Of a stretch of 64,000 nucleotides of DNA, positions 54,205 through 63,498 are shown one piece after another. The notes below the pieces were generated by a model. It was not told where the DNA came from, made no database searches, and saw only the letters and a list, made by a program, of their open reading frames with translations. Numbering within the stretch: the first letter of the stretch is position 1; every line of letters begins with the position of its first letter. This DNA is from Candidatus Phosphitivorax anaerolimi (lineage in GTDB: Bacteria; Desulfobacterota; Desulfomonilia; UBA1062), in contig MPOS01000011.1 of NCBI GenBank assembly GCA_001896555.1, forward strand, positions 113,852-177,851, read 5' to 3'. Made by a program: the position numbers and the translations under genes.

Positions 54205-56127
54205 CTACCTCTGTACCTGTGACTTGATATAGTTGAGCAAACCGCCCTCCTTGAGGATGTCACGCTCCCGGGCGGAGACCTGGATCGAGCCCTCAAGCCT
54301 CTTCCCGGATGCCGGGTCATGGATTGTCAGGGCCCCGCTGCCTTCGAGGGCGGCCGTGATGCCGGAGATCACGATGCGGGAGCCCTGCTTGAGGCCCTCA
54401 TACGTGTCCTGACCGACGATCACGGGGAGAATCCCGAAGTTGATGAGGTTCGAACGGTGGATCCGGGCGAACGACCGGGCGAGCACGGCCTTGACTCCCA
54501 GATACATCGGGGCGAGTGCGGCATGCTCGCGCGAGGACCCCTGGCCGTAGTTCTCCCGGGCCAGCACGCAGCCCGCGCCCGCCTGCCGGGCGCGGGAGGA
54601 GAAGTCCGGGTCGATCCCGGAGAACACGTAAGAAGAGATGGCCTCGATGTTCGACCGCAGGGGCAGGATCTTGGCCCCCGCAGGCATGATGTCGTCGGTG
54701 GTGATGTTGTCTTCGAGCTTCAGGAGGACCTCCATCTCGATCCGGTCTTCCATGGGCCCGCGCCTGGGGAGCGGCCTGATGTTGGGGCCCCGGGAAATCT
54801 GCACGGTTTCGCCCTCTTCAGACGGGGGGATGATCATGGAATCGTCGACCAGGAACTTTTCCGGCAGGGTGATGTCAGGATATGCGCCCAGGTCTCTGGG
54901 GTCGGTGAAGCAGCCAGTCAATGTGCACGCCACGGCGACCTCGGGGGAAACGAGATAGACACCTGCGCTTGCCGTGCCCGACCTGCCCGGGAAGTTGCGG
55001 TTGAAGGTCCTGACCGATACGCCTCCGGTCTTCGGGGCCTGGCCCATGCCGATGCAGGGCCCGCAGGCGTTCTCGAGGATCCGCGCCCCGGCGCCGATGA
55101 TGTCGGCCAGTGCGCCGTTCCCGGCCAGCATGGCGAGCACCTGGCGCGAGCCCGGGGCGATGGCGAAGCTCGTTTCGGGGTGGATCTTCCTGCCCTTGAG
55201 CACGGCGGCCACCATCATGAGGTCTTTGAGCGAGGAGTTCGTGCAGGATCCGATGAGCACCTGGTCGACCTTTTTCCCGGCCAGCTCTCTCACCGGCACC
55301 ACCTTGTCAGGGCTGTGGGGGCACGCGGCCAGAGGCTCGATGCCGGAGAGATCGATCTCGATGGTCTCGTCGTACACCGCACCCTCATCCGCGGCAAGGG
55401 GCCTCCATGCATCCCCTCTGCCTTGGGCCGCGAGGAAGGCCCTGGTGACCTCGTCGCTCGGGAAGATCGAGGTGGTGGCGCCCAGCTCGGCGCCCATGTT
55501 CGTGATTGTGGCCCGCTCGGGCACGCTCAGAGTGGAGACGCCGCTGCCCGTATACTCGAATATCCGGCCCACGCCGCCCTTGACCGTTACCCGCCTGAGC
55601 ACCTCAAGGATGACGTCCTTGGCGCTCACCCAGGGGTTCAATCGTCCGGTGAGGACGACTCCCACCACTTTCGGCTTGGGGATCGAGAAGGGCATGCCCG
55701 CCATGGCGGAGGCCACGTCGAGCCCGCCCGCGCCGATAGCCAGCATGCCGATGCCTCCTGCGGTCGGGGTGTGGCTGTCGGAGCCCAGCAGGGTCTTGCC
55801 CGGGACCCCGAACCGCTCCAGGTGCACCTGGTGGCAGATGCCGTTGCCCGGACGGGAAAAGTAGATGCCGTATTTCCGTGCGATGTCCTGCAGAAAGCGA
55901 TGGTCGTCGGCATTCTCGAACCCGGACTGCAGGGTGTTGTGATCCACATAGCTCACCGAGAGCTCGGTCTTGACCCTGTCCAGCCCGATGGCCTCGAACT
56001 CAAGATAAGCCATGGTGCCCGTGGCGTCCTGGGTCAGGGTCTGGTCGATCTTCAATGCATATTCCTTTTCATTCTCTCCTATGATGTGCTCATCGATGAT
56101 CTTTCGAGCAAGGGTCTTCTTCTCCAT
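54205..56127 (-). CDS. acn: Aconitate hydratase
   Basis: The 640-residue protein fits the compact aconitase type of anaerobes. The 4Fe-4S Cys ligands are in LIGSCTNSSLKDL and ENACGPCIGMGQAPKTG. SDSHTPTAGGIGMLAIGAGG binds the substrate. The C-terminal swivel domain has YGQGSSREHAALAP, which is typical. It isomerises citrate to isocitrate. Length is shorter than the 890 residues of AcnA. GGGGAG precedes the ATG. It heads a tight run of five genes ending with the phosphatase-like protein. Confidence 0.94.
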   Translation of the reverse strand: MEKKTLARKIIDEHIIGENEKEYALKIDQTLTQDATGTMAYLEFEAIGLDRVKTELSVSYVDHNTLQSGFENADDHRFLQDIARKYGIYFSRPGNGICHQVHLERFGVPGKTLLGSDSHTPTAGGIGMLAIGAGGLDVASAMAGMPFSIPKPKVVGVVLTGRLNPWVSAKDVILEVLRRVTVKGGVGRIFEYTGSGVSTLSVPERATITNMGAELGATTSIFPSDEVTRAFLAAQGRGDAWRPLAADEGAVYDETIEIDLSGIEPLAACPHSPDKVVPVRELAGKKVDQVLIGSCTNSSLKDLMMVAAVLKGRKIHPETSFAIAPGSRQVLAMLAGNGALADIIGAGARILENACGPCIGMGQAPKTGGVSVRTFNRNFPGRSGTASAGVYLVSPEVAVACTLTGCFTDPRDLGAYPDITLPEKFLVDDSMIIPPSEEGETVQISRGPNIRPLPRRGPMEDRIEMEVLLKLEDNITTDDIMPAGAKILPLRSNIEAISSYVFSGIDPDFSSRARQAGAGCVLARENYGQGSSREHAALAPMYLGVKAVLARSFARIHRSNLINFGILPVIVGQDTYEGLKQGSRIVISGITAALEGSGALTIHDPASGKRLEGSIQVSARERDILKEGGLLNYIKSQVQR

Positions 56128-56553
56128 GCATGCTCCCCGAATGTATTCTGTCCTTCTTATGCCCTATGCTCTCTAATCCATGACTCCCTAAGAGTCAATA
56201 GTTCCTCGGATTTCAAGATTTCGAGGACGGGTTCACATTTTCCAGGCCATTTCTCCCCCATCTTGCTGTTCTTGGGGAAACGTCCCAGTGAAGAGGTTCG
56301 GGCTGGGGAAAGACTTTGACAATGAAATCCGGCATGCGGTTGTACCGTCATAAGAAGCGGTAATGGTATCGTCAGAGAACCATCCTGCATGATGGGGACG
56401 CTTAAGTCCGCAGAGGCCGTAATGCCTGGCATCAATGAGAAATAGACAGCTTGCCGGAAGCTGCTTTCATGAGAAAAAGTGAATAGGATCGGCTGTTTCT
56501 CTCAGCCCTGTAGCGACACGAGGCAAATGTGAGCCAAACTTTAAGAAAATTTT

Positions 56554-56580
56554 GGACACACCTCCCGATGAGGTGTGTCC
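56554..56580. repeat. Hairpin repeat in the low-coding region
   Basis: GGACACACCTC and GAGGTGTGTCC form an 11-bp perfect stem with a 5-nt loop. It is preceded by AAAATTTT and lies 45 nt past the end of the possible gene at 56626 on the minus strand, so it could be that gene's terminator. Confidence 0.5.
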
Positions 56581-56625
56581 ATCTGAAGGAGGGTTACACT
56601 GTTACTCTGTTGTTCTGCCTCTTTT

Positions 56626-56925
56626 TTAAGCGGAGGCAGCATGCTTCATCCTGTACAAACCTCGTGCTCCGGGAACGGCATTCCGAATATCTATAAGCAT
56701 GCTGCCTCCGGTTGTATGAGGGACTGTAGTGGTTTGGTGTGTGCGATCGATGATTGGAGCATAGTGGTTACCATTATCAGTCCCCTCATTTTCTGAAATC
56801 ACCTTTTTCAAACGCCCGCTGCCTGCATGAAAATAAGTCAGCAGAACAGATATTCTGATGAGACCATCCAAGCCTGCCGCTACCTTTGGTGTAAATAGCC
56901 ATCTTTTATGAATGTCCCTCTTCAT
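56626..56925 (-). CDS. Possible small protein of unknown function
   Basis: A 99-codon frame starts with ATG preceded by AGGGAGTT. The sequence (KRWLFTPKVAAGLDGLIRIS, then a polar half) resembles no known family. The codon use and composition are unlike the neighbours. It may be a foreign or decaying gene. Confidence 0.3.
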   Translation of the reverse strand: MKRDIHKRWLFTPKVAAGLDGLIRISVLLTYFHAGSGRLKKVISENEGTDNGNHYAPIIDRTHQTTTVPHTTGGSMLIDIRNAVPGARGLYRMKHAASA

Positions 56926-57254
56926 AACTCCCTAGAAAATGGATAATACAGATTGAGGATAGGGTGTATCGGTGCAGAACTGAAAATGGGCTAGGACAAA
57001 AAACCTGTATATATAAGAACAAACCCGATGGCTGCAGAGATATCAGCGCATTGGTTGCCATCCTCGTACTTGGCTGCTTTGCAGAGTGTGAGAAGATAGG
57101 CATTTTGAGGACTCAAGAGGATATGCACTGCTGAAAAGGAAGGCATGCTCATTGAAGGGATTGCTCTTCTGGTCACCGGCATATCCGGTGTATCAACGGA
57201 TGACCTCCCGGGCGAAAATCTCATCCGTGCATGCACCGGCGATTCGGGAAGACA

Positions 57255-57725
57255 CTACTTCCAGTTGGCATCGTCCTTGATGTAGCTGAGGACCTTTGAC
57301 GCCACGCTTACCTGCTCGTACCGAAACGTATCGAACATCAGATCATGCACACTTTTCCTGATATCCGTAGCTTGGACTTCCTTGAGGAACCTGTTGATGA
57401 AAGGCGGCCTTTTCCGGTGGCTGCCGAACCAATGCGCCCAACGAAGAATTTCCTCTTCCTTGCGGAAACCGTATGGCGGAAGGCGGTCGTACACATCGCG
57501 CTCACTCTTCCAGGGCTTGGCAGCCACAGTCTGTGCTGCATCAAAAATGAATCTCAACACATAGTCATCCCTGTAGAGGCTGCTGTCTCCATCCACCACA
57601 TACTCGATGAGCCGGGAAACCGGACCTCCGGCATCATAGACATTTGCCTGACTTTCAATCAGCATGGTGATTTCGGCTACGATTCTCTGGGCACGATCTT
57701 TTATCAACAAGGAATCTTCTGTCAT
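57255..57725 (-). CDS. Protein of unknown function
   Basis: The 156-residue protein is mainly helical and rich in aromatic residues: LIKDRAQRIVAEITMLIESQ, YVLRFIFDAAQTVAAKPWKS, EEILRWAHWFGSHRKRPPFI and DLMFDTFRYEQVSVASKVLS. The coding character is good and AGGAAGA lies 9 nt before the ATG at 57725. No family was recognised. It stands alone, divergent from the PAS kinase gene. Confidence 0.6.
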   Translation of the reverse strand: MTEDSLLIKDRAQRIVAEITMLIESQANVYDAGGPVSRLIEYVVDGDSSLYRDDYVLRFIFDAAQTVAAKPWKSERDVYDRLPPYGFRKEEEILRWAHWFGSHRKRPPFINRFLKEVQATDIRKSVHDLMFDTFRYEQVSVASKVLSYIKDDANWK

Positions 57726-58068
57726 CGATAGGTCTTCCTGCAGGCTTTCTTGTTTGTCACTGCGTTTCGTTAATCCTTTCTTGCCATGATTGCAAGTTCA
57801 CACCATCCTCGAGCCCGGGTGGAACCGGAACACCATCTTTCATTACATGAAGAATATTCGATAAAATCACCGGTAATCAACAAAAAGCGCATCGAGCTTG
57901 ACAAGGGGGCACCATTTTTTTAACCTGAGACGCAAGCAGCGGATAGCGGCGGGATAAGGCGGCCATCAGCTAAAAATCGTTTCCGCTTAAGACAAAGACG
58001 ACAGCCGATGCCCATGGGGAAACAACAAGACGGTGTGACCAAGAGATCCGATCCAAGACGGGCAAGTC
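57726..58068 (+). other. Divergent intergenic region before the PAS kinase gene
   Basis: About 343 bp. A TTGACA at 57898-57903 with a weak TTAACC 16 nt later could be a promoter for the kinase. No gene or repeat was seen. Confidence 0.4.
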
Positions 58069-60615
58069 ATGAACAAGCAGCTTCAAGAGAGCGTCGACAT
58101 TTACCAGTGCCTTTTCAAACTCTATCCTGATGCGGTTTTTCTCGAGACCATCGATGGACACATCATCGAATGCAACGAGAAGGCGCTCAAGATGTACGGC
58201 TATACCAAGGAAGAAATGCTCAGGCTGAGCGTGAGGGACCTTGTTCATGAACAGGCTGCGGGCATCGTCCCCGAATCGTACAGCGAAGAGAACATCACCC
58301 AGGGGGTGTTTGTCTGGGTCAGCGGCAGAAAGAAAAACGGGGCGGCCTTCCCCGTCCAATACAGCAACCAGCGCATCACCGTAAACGGCCGCCAGTACGT
58401 CTTGGCCTTCGTACGCGATGTCTCCGAACACTATTGGAGCAAACACGACCTCCACCACAGCGGGACCCATCAGACCCCCTGGGACAACCAGGGCATTCCC
58501 ATCTTGAGCCTCACCTGGGAACGCCACGGCGATACCTTTGTACTCATCGGGTTCGATGATCGCGCAATCACTTCGACAAAGAGCAGGATCCAGAATTTCG
58601 TCGGGAAAAGCATCAATGAGCTCTACGCGGACAGGCCGGATTTCCTCAATGATTTCAAAAACTGCAGTACCAGCCTGTCAATCATCCGCCGAAAGACCAT
58701 CTACCGGTTATTCACCACCGGACAGGAGGTCATCGCCGAGATCACCTATGTCCCCATTTCCGCGAATCTCGTTACCACGCATCTGGAAGATTTTACAGAG
58801 AGGGACTCGGCCGAGGCGCTCAACCAGAGCCTGGTGAAAGGCTCGCCGGTGGGGCTCTCGCTGGTGCAGGACGGAAGGTTTTCTTTTACCAACCCCAAGC
58901 TGCAGGAGTGCACAGGCTACAGCGAACACGAGCTGGCAGAGCTTGATCCCCACCTTCTCGTACACCCGGATGACAGACATCTTCTGCTCGGTCTGCTGGA
59001 CCGCACCAGCCACATAAACCTGGCCGGCAAGCCCATCGAGATGCGGCTCATCAGGAAGGACGGGAACATAACCTGGACCATGGTCACTGCAACCTCTGTC
59101 TTCTACCGGCATAAACAGGCCATCCTCATCAAGTTCATGGACATCACCGAGCTCAAGCAGGCCAGAAAGAAGCTCGATGAACTCACCTCGCTGCAGTCTT
59201 CGATCATGGCCGCCATCCCCCATGCAGTCGTTGTTCTCAAAGACCGCATCATCACCTTCGCCAACCATGCGGTCGAGTCCGTGTTCGGCTGGAGGCCGGA
59301 AGAGCTCATCGGCAAGAGCATGCGCGTACTCTTCCGCTCCCAGGAAGAGTACGACCAGGAAGGGAAGAGGTTTTACTCACTCATCGAGAACTTAAAGACC
59401 TATTCCATGGAGTTCACGTACCGTCACCGCAGTGGTCACGATGTAGTGTGTCTGACCAGCGTGTCATGGATCAAAGGTACGGGAGAGGACGACATCACCC
59501 GCATCGTCGCAACCCATACGGATATCACCGAAAAGAAGCGTGCCCTGGAACGCCTCCAGGAAAGCCAGCGGGTACTCTCCACGCTCATGGGCAATATCCC
59601 GGGCATGGTATACCGGCGCAGACCCGGAAAGGAATGGCCCGTGGAATTCGTCAGCGAGGGCAGTCTCGATCTCACCGGATATCGTCCTTCAGATCTCGTG
59701 GACAGCAAGGTCACGTCCTTCAGCCAGCTCATTCATCCAAACGACCGCAAGGCTGTCTGGGAGAAGGTGAAAAAGGCCCTGAATGCCGGCGAGCACTTCG
59801 AGATAATGTACCGCATCATCCGGGCCGACAAGGAGGTCCGCTGGGTATGGGAGCGTGGCCTGGGCATCTACTCGCCGTCGGGAGAAATCGTGGCCGTAGA
59901 GGGCCTGATCACCGATGTCACCGAGCACAAGCGAGCCGAGTTGGCGCTTGAGAAGTCACGCCGGCAATTGAGCCTTCATGCCGATCACCTGGATGTGCTG
60001 CTTGAGGGCGTGCGCACTGAGATCGCCCGGGAGATCCACGACGAGCTCGGCCAGATTCTCTCAGCCCTCAAGATGGACCTCTTCTGGCTCAGCCGGAGGA
60101 TCCCGGAGGGATGCTCCGACATGATCCAGAAGGTCCAGTCCATGATGCTGCTCCTCGATTCAACCATCAAGACGGTCGAGCGGATATTGGTGACCTTACG
60201 ACCTTCGATGCTCGACGAGCTCGGGCTGACCGCCGCAATCGAATGGCTGGGCGAGGAGTTCCAGGCCAGGACGGGCATTGTCTGCGAGGCTGTTCTCGAG
60301 CCCACACCCGAGCGTCTCATCACCAATGACAAGATATCGACCGCCCTGTTCCGGATCTGTCAGGAGGCACTCACCAACATCACCCGCCACGCCCAGGCGA
60401 CTAACGTACAGATCACGCTGAAGACCATGGACGACCAGATCGAGCTCCAGGTAAGCGATAACGGGATCGGCATATCCAATCAGGACGTAAAAAAATCCGG
60501 TTCTTTCGGGCTCCTCGGTATCAGAGAGCGGGTCAACCTCCTGGGCGGCAGGGTGAACATTGCAGGCAGGAAGGGAAAGGGGACCGTTCTCAGGGTGCGC
60601 ATACCCTTACAGTGA
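58069..60615 (+). CDS. Multi-PAS sensor histidine kinase, NarL-type (HisKA_3)
   Basis: The 848-residue cytoplasmic protein has four or five PAS/PAC units (about 10-130, 255-370, 370-500, 505-635 and a diverged one at 135-250), e.g. FTNPKLQECTGYSEHELAEL-like sensors. The kinase core has phospho-His657 in EIAREIHDELGQILSALK (HisKA_3) and an ATPase with ICQEALTNITRHAQATNV, DNGIGI and GLLGIRERV. NarL-type kinases usually pair with LuxR-type regulators, but none is next to it. The glycyl radical enzyme gene follows on the same strand after 305 nt, so it may be a target. The ribosome site is weak. Confidence 0.88.
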   Translation: MNKQLQESVDIYQCLFKLYPDAVFLETIDGHIIECNEKALKMYGYTKEEMLRLSVRDLVHEQAAGIVPESYSEENITQGVFVWVSGRKKNGAAFPVQYSNQRITVNGRQYVLAFVRDVSEHYWSKHDLHHSGTHQTPWDNQGIPILSLTWERHGDTFVLIGFDDRAITSTKSRIQNFVGKSINELYADRPDFLNDFKNCSTSLSIIRRKTIYRLFTTGQEVIAEITYVPISANLVTTHLEDFTERDSAEALNQSLVKGSPVGLSLVQDGRFSFTNPKLQECTGYSEHELAELDPHLLVHPDDRHLLLGLLDRTSHINLAGKPIEMRLIRKDGNITWTMVTATSVFYRHKQAILIKFMDITELKQARKKLDELTSLQSSIMAAIPHAVVVLKDRIITFANHAVESVFGWRPEELIGKSMRVLFRSQEEYDQEGKRFYSLIENLKTYSMEFTYRHRSGHDVVCLTSVSWIKGTGEDDITRIVATHTDITEKKRALERLQESQRVLSTLMGNIPGMVYRRRPGKEWPVEFVSEGSLDLTGYRPSDLVDSKVTSFSQLIHPNDRKAVWEKVKKALNAGEHFEIMYRIIRADKEVRWVWERGLGIYSPSGEIVAVEGLITDVTEHKRAELALEKSRRQLSLHADHLDVLLEGVRTEIAREIHDELGQILSALKMDLFWLSRRIPEGCSDMIQKVQSMMLLLDSTIKTVERILVTLRPSMLDELGLTAAIEWLGEEFQARTGIVCEAVLEPTPERLITNDKISTALFRICQEALTNITRHAQATNVQITLKTMDDQIELQVSDNGIGISNQDVKKSGSFGLLGIRERVNLLGGRVNIAGRKGKGTVLRVRIPLQ

Positions 60616-60920
60616 GACGATCTCTCGACGTTAAGATCCGCCCGGCTTCCACGAGAAAGAATGGAAAAACTCTCGATATAGTGATCAGTGAACCCGCCAG
60701 GCCCGAGATCGGTGCAAAACCGGCATCCAGCAGACAAACAGGCACTGGAGATCGCATACCGGAAATGACCTATACACCATCGAAATATGTCCTAGGAAAC
60801 AACCGGATTATGCTGACAATCCGGCAGGACTGACTCTGTTGCAAGATTCAGGACTCCACCGATAGTTCATAACCATTATCTATGGTTAACCTTTCTCAAA
60901 TGAACAAAAAGGAGGAAGGG
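60616..60920 (+). other. Leader region of the glycyl radical enzyme gene
   Basis: This 305-bp stretch lies between the kinase and the glycyl radical enzyme. It holds an inverted repeat AACCAT-N5-ATGGTT (60871-60887) about 35 nt before the start codon, a possible operator. No regulator gene or clear promoter was found. Confidence 0.4.
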
Positions 60921-63398
60921 ATGTCGAACGCCTCAGCCGCGGAACATATCGAACAGAGGGAGATAATCGGTGCGCCGTCGACGGCGCGAGTGGAGAAACG
61001 CTATCAAGATCTTCTCGATAACGAACCGTGCATTGATTCCGAGCGGGCGGTTCTCTTTACCGAATACATGAAGCAGCACTGGACCGAGCCCCGGTACCTC
61101 AGGGCCGGCGGTGCCTTGAAGCACGTGCTCTCCAATCTCACTGCAAGGATCTGGGACGGCGAGCTTATCGTGGGCAACTGCTCGCGGTATTTCAAGGGCA
61201 CCCAGGTTTACCCTGAGTACGAGTGCTGGATGATGGAGGGTTTCAAGAAGATCAAGCGCGAGGAAGAGCGCTATATCGAAGGCACCCTGCAGAAAAAGAA
61301 GGGCGACCGCCTGGGCATCTATCTGATCTACCCCGAGGATAAGGAGCAGCTCCTTGAAGTAGCCAAGTTTTGGGAGGGCAAGGACTGGCGGAGCATGGCG
61401 GAGAAGTATCTGCGCGAGACCAAGGAAGATTTCGAGCTGGTCGAGAAGTGGATGCAGCAGCTCGTGTTCCTGCGGTTCATGTTCGACGTTCCCGAGGGGC
61501 GGCTGATTGTTGATTACCAGAAGATCATCGACGAGGGTGTCGAGGGCATCATCAAACGGATCGACGGCAAGATCGAAGGGCTGGGCGACCTGAACACGAA
61601 GGAGCTCTTCGACAAATACAACTTCTATCAGGGTGTGAAGATGGCGCTCGAGGGTCTGGTCGCCTTTGCCGAGAACCACGCTAAAGAGGCCGAGAGACTC
61701 GCGGCCGAGTGTCAAGACCCTGTCCGGAAGAATGAACTGCTCGAGATCGCACGCATCTGCCGCAAGGTTCCGAGAAAGCCCGCTGATACCTTCCGCGAGG
61801 CTATGCAGTCGTTCTGGTTCACGCACGTGGTCCTCTTTATCGAGCTCAATGGCCGCGGCATTTCGCCGGGGCGTTTCGACCAGTACATGTACCGTCCTTT
61901 CAAGGCGGATATGGATTCCGGCATTCTCACGGAGCAAGAGGCGCTGGAGCTGCTGGAGCTCATGCGGATCAAGTGCGGTGAGATCTGCCGCGCACACGCG
62001 ACGTTCACGGAGTCATATCTGGGTGGCAGCGTGTACCAGAACGTGACCTTGGGCGGCTGCGACCGCTACGGCAATACTTGCGACAACGAGCTCTCGAAGC
62101 TGGTGCTCCAGGCCGGCATCAACGTAAAGACCTGGCAGCCGACGATTTCGGTTCGCTGGCGCGAGGATATGGACGAGGAATTCAAGCACAAGGTTGTGGA
62201 ATGCATCAAGGCCGGCTCCGGCTATCCCGCGCTGTTCAACGACAAGATCGCCACTGAGCGTTTCGTCAAAGTCACAGGGGCGAATATCGAAGACGCTCGA
62301 GACTGGGCCCCCTGCGGATGCGTCGACATGCAGATCTGCGGCAAACGCATGCCCATGTTCTCGGTACCGCACACGAACAATCTCAAGATCTTCGAGCTGG
62401 TCCTCCACCATGGCATAAACCCGGTCACCGGCGACAAGCTGATTGACGTCAAGATCGATGTGAACACAGCCACCTTCGAACAGATCGTGGATGAGTATAA
62501 CCGGGTGCAGGACATCATCGTCAAGCGTGAAGAAGAGTATTGCAACACCATCATGCTGGTGCACAACGATCTGGGCCTGGTGCACCCGATCATGACCGCA
62601 CTGATCGATGACTGCATTGACCGGGGTATGGACGCCTACGAGGGCGGCTGCAGGTACAGTGACTCTCCTTACGTGATTTCCTGCGGCGTGGTGAACGTGG
62701 CCAATTCGCTGGCAGCCATCAAGAAGCTGGTGTTCGAGGATAGGAAGATCACGATGAGCGAGCTGATGGATGCGATCAAGAACAACTTCGAGGGTCAGGA
62801 GAGGCTCAGAAAGCAGTTACTCGACGCACCGAAATATGGCAACGACAATGACTATGTGGACCTTATCCTCGCCAGACTCTATGATGCCTGGTCCGACTCA
62901 GCTCAGAGCGTGATGAACTGGGTGGGTGCCCCCTGGAGACCGAGCACACTGTCAGTGACCACGCAAGTGCTGCACGGTAAGGCGTGCGGTGCTACGCCGG
63001 ACGGCAGGCTTGCAGGCGACTTTGTTGCGGACGGCGCGCTCTCGGCCTTCCCGGGAACAGATGTGAACGGCCCCACGAGCCTGATCAGGTCTGCAACCAA
63101 GATCAATGCCCTAAACCTGCAGTCAACGCTGTTCAACATGAAGTTCAACCCCTCGGCGATCGAAGGCAGGCAGGGCGCAGAAAAGTTTATCTGCCTTAAT
63201 GATGCCTACTTCAACCTGGGCGGCTACCAGGTGCAGTACAATATCGTAGACCGCAAAATGCTCATCGATGCCCAGAAGCACCCAGAAAAATACACCGATC
63301 TTATGGTCCGGGTCGCAGGGTTCACCGCGCGTTTCATCGACCTCGGACCCGAGGTCCAGAGGCAGGTGATCGAGAGAACTCAGTTTTCGGAGGTCTAA
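60921..63398 (+). CDS. Glycyl radical enzyme of unassigned substrate (PFL-like, Cys-Val-Asp active site)
   Basis: The 825-residue protein has the C-terminal glycyl radical loop RVAGFTARFIDL, with the radical on Gly800, and the active-site Cys467 in APCGCVDMQICGK. Dehydratases and C-C lyases of this superfamily have GCVE; pyruvate formate-lyase has two adjacent Cys. Here the acid two residues on is Asp (469), with extra Cys at 465 and 472. The N-terminal half (RAVLFTEYMKQHW, GTQVYPEYECWMMEGFKK) is unlike the well-known types. The start at 60921 follows AAAAAGGAGGAAGGG. The enzyme needs a radical-SAM activase, not present so far. The DUF6282 protein gene follows after 100 nt. The reaction cannot be assigned. 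Confidence 0.88.
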   Translation: MSNASAAEHIEQREIIGAPSTARVEKRYQDLLDNEPCIDSERAVLFTEYMKQHWTEPRYLRAGGALKHVLSNLTARIWDGELIVGNCSRYFKGTQVYPEYECWMMEGFKKIKREEERYIEGTLQKKKGDRLGIYLIYPEDKEQLLEVAKFWEGKDWRSMAEKYLRETKEDFELVEKWMQQLVFLRFMFDVPEGRLIVDYQKIIDEGVEGIIKRIDGKIEGLGDLNTKELFDKYNFYQGVKMALEGLVAFAENHAKEAERLAAECQDPVRKNELLEIARICRKVPRKPADTFREAMQSFWFTHVVLFIELNGRGISPGRFDQYMYRPFKADMDSGILTEQEALELLELMRIKCGEICRAHATFTESYLGGSVYQNVTLGGCDRYGNTCDNELSKLVLQAGINVKTWQPTISVRWREDMDEEFKHKVVECIKAGSGYPALFNDKIATERFVKVTGANIEDARDWAPCGCVDMQICGKRMPMFSVPHTNNLKIFELVLHHGINPVTGDKLIDVKIDVNTATFEQIVDEYNRVQDIIVKREEEYCNTIMLVHNDLGLVHPIMTALIDDCIDRGMDAYEGGCRYSDSPYVISCGVVNVANSLAAIKKLVFEDRKITMSELMDAIKNNFEGQERLRKQLLDAPKYGNDNDYVDLILARLYDAWSDSAQSVMNWVGAPWRPSTLSVTTQVLHGKACGATPDGRLAGDFVADGALSAFPGTDVNGPTSLIRSATKINALNLQSTLFNMKFNPSAIEGRQGAEKFICLNDAYFNLGGYQVQYNIVDRKMLIDAQKHPEKYTDLMVRVAGFTARFIDLGPEVQRQVIERTQFSEV

Positions 63399-63498
63399 AT
63401 TTCAAGACACGCGTGGGGTAAGGCCCCTTAGACTATCCGAGAGAACATGTCCCCTGATCTCTCTGGAGAGAGAAAACAAAGATGAAGGGAGCGAGATT

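Larger units (their letters stand above)
56128..57254 (-). other. Poorly coding 1.1-kb region
   Basis: Base composition is lower in G and C than on both sides. Short frames exist on both strands, but none has a clear family. The frame 56157-56435 (minus) ends with a protein-like segment (KMGEKWPGKCEPVLEILKSE) and may be the rest of a decayed gene. The other possible gene, at 56626, is listed separately. No insertion sequence ends or tRNA were found. Confidence 0.4.

Noticed and set aside
54319..56319. A 666-codon open frame on the plus strand opposite aconitase
   Set aside because: It is antisense to a gene with full aconitase motifs. High-GC codon use often leaves the opposite strand open. 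The frame has no recognisable domain.
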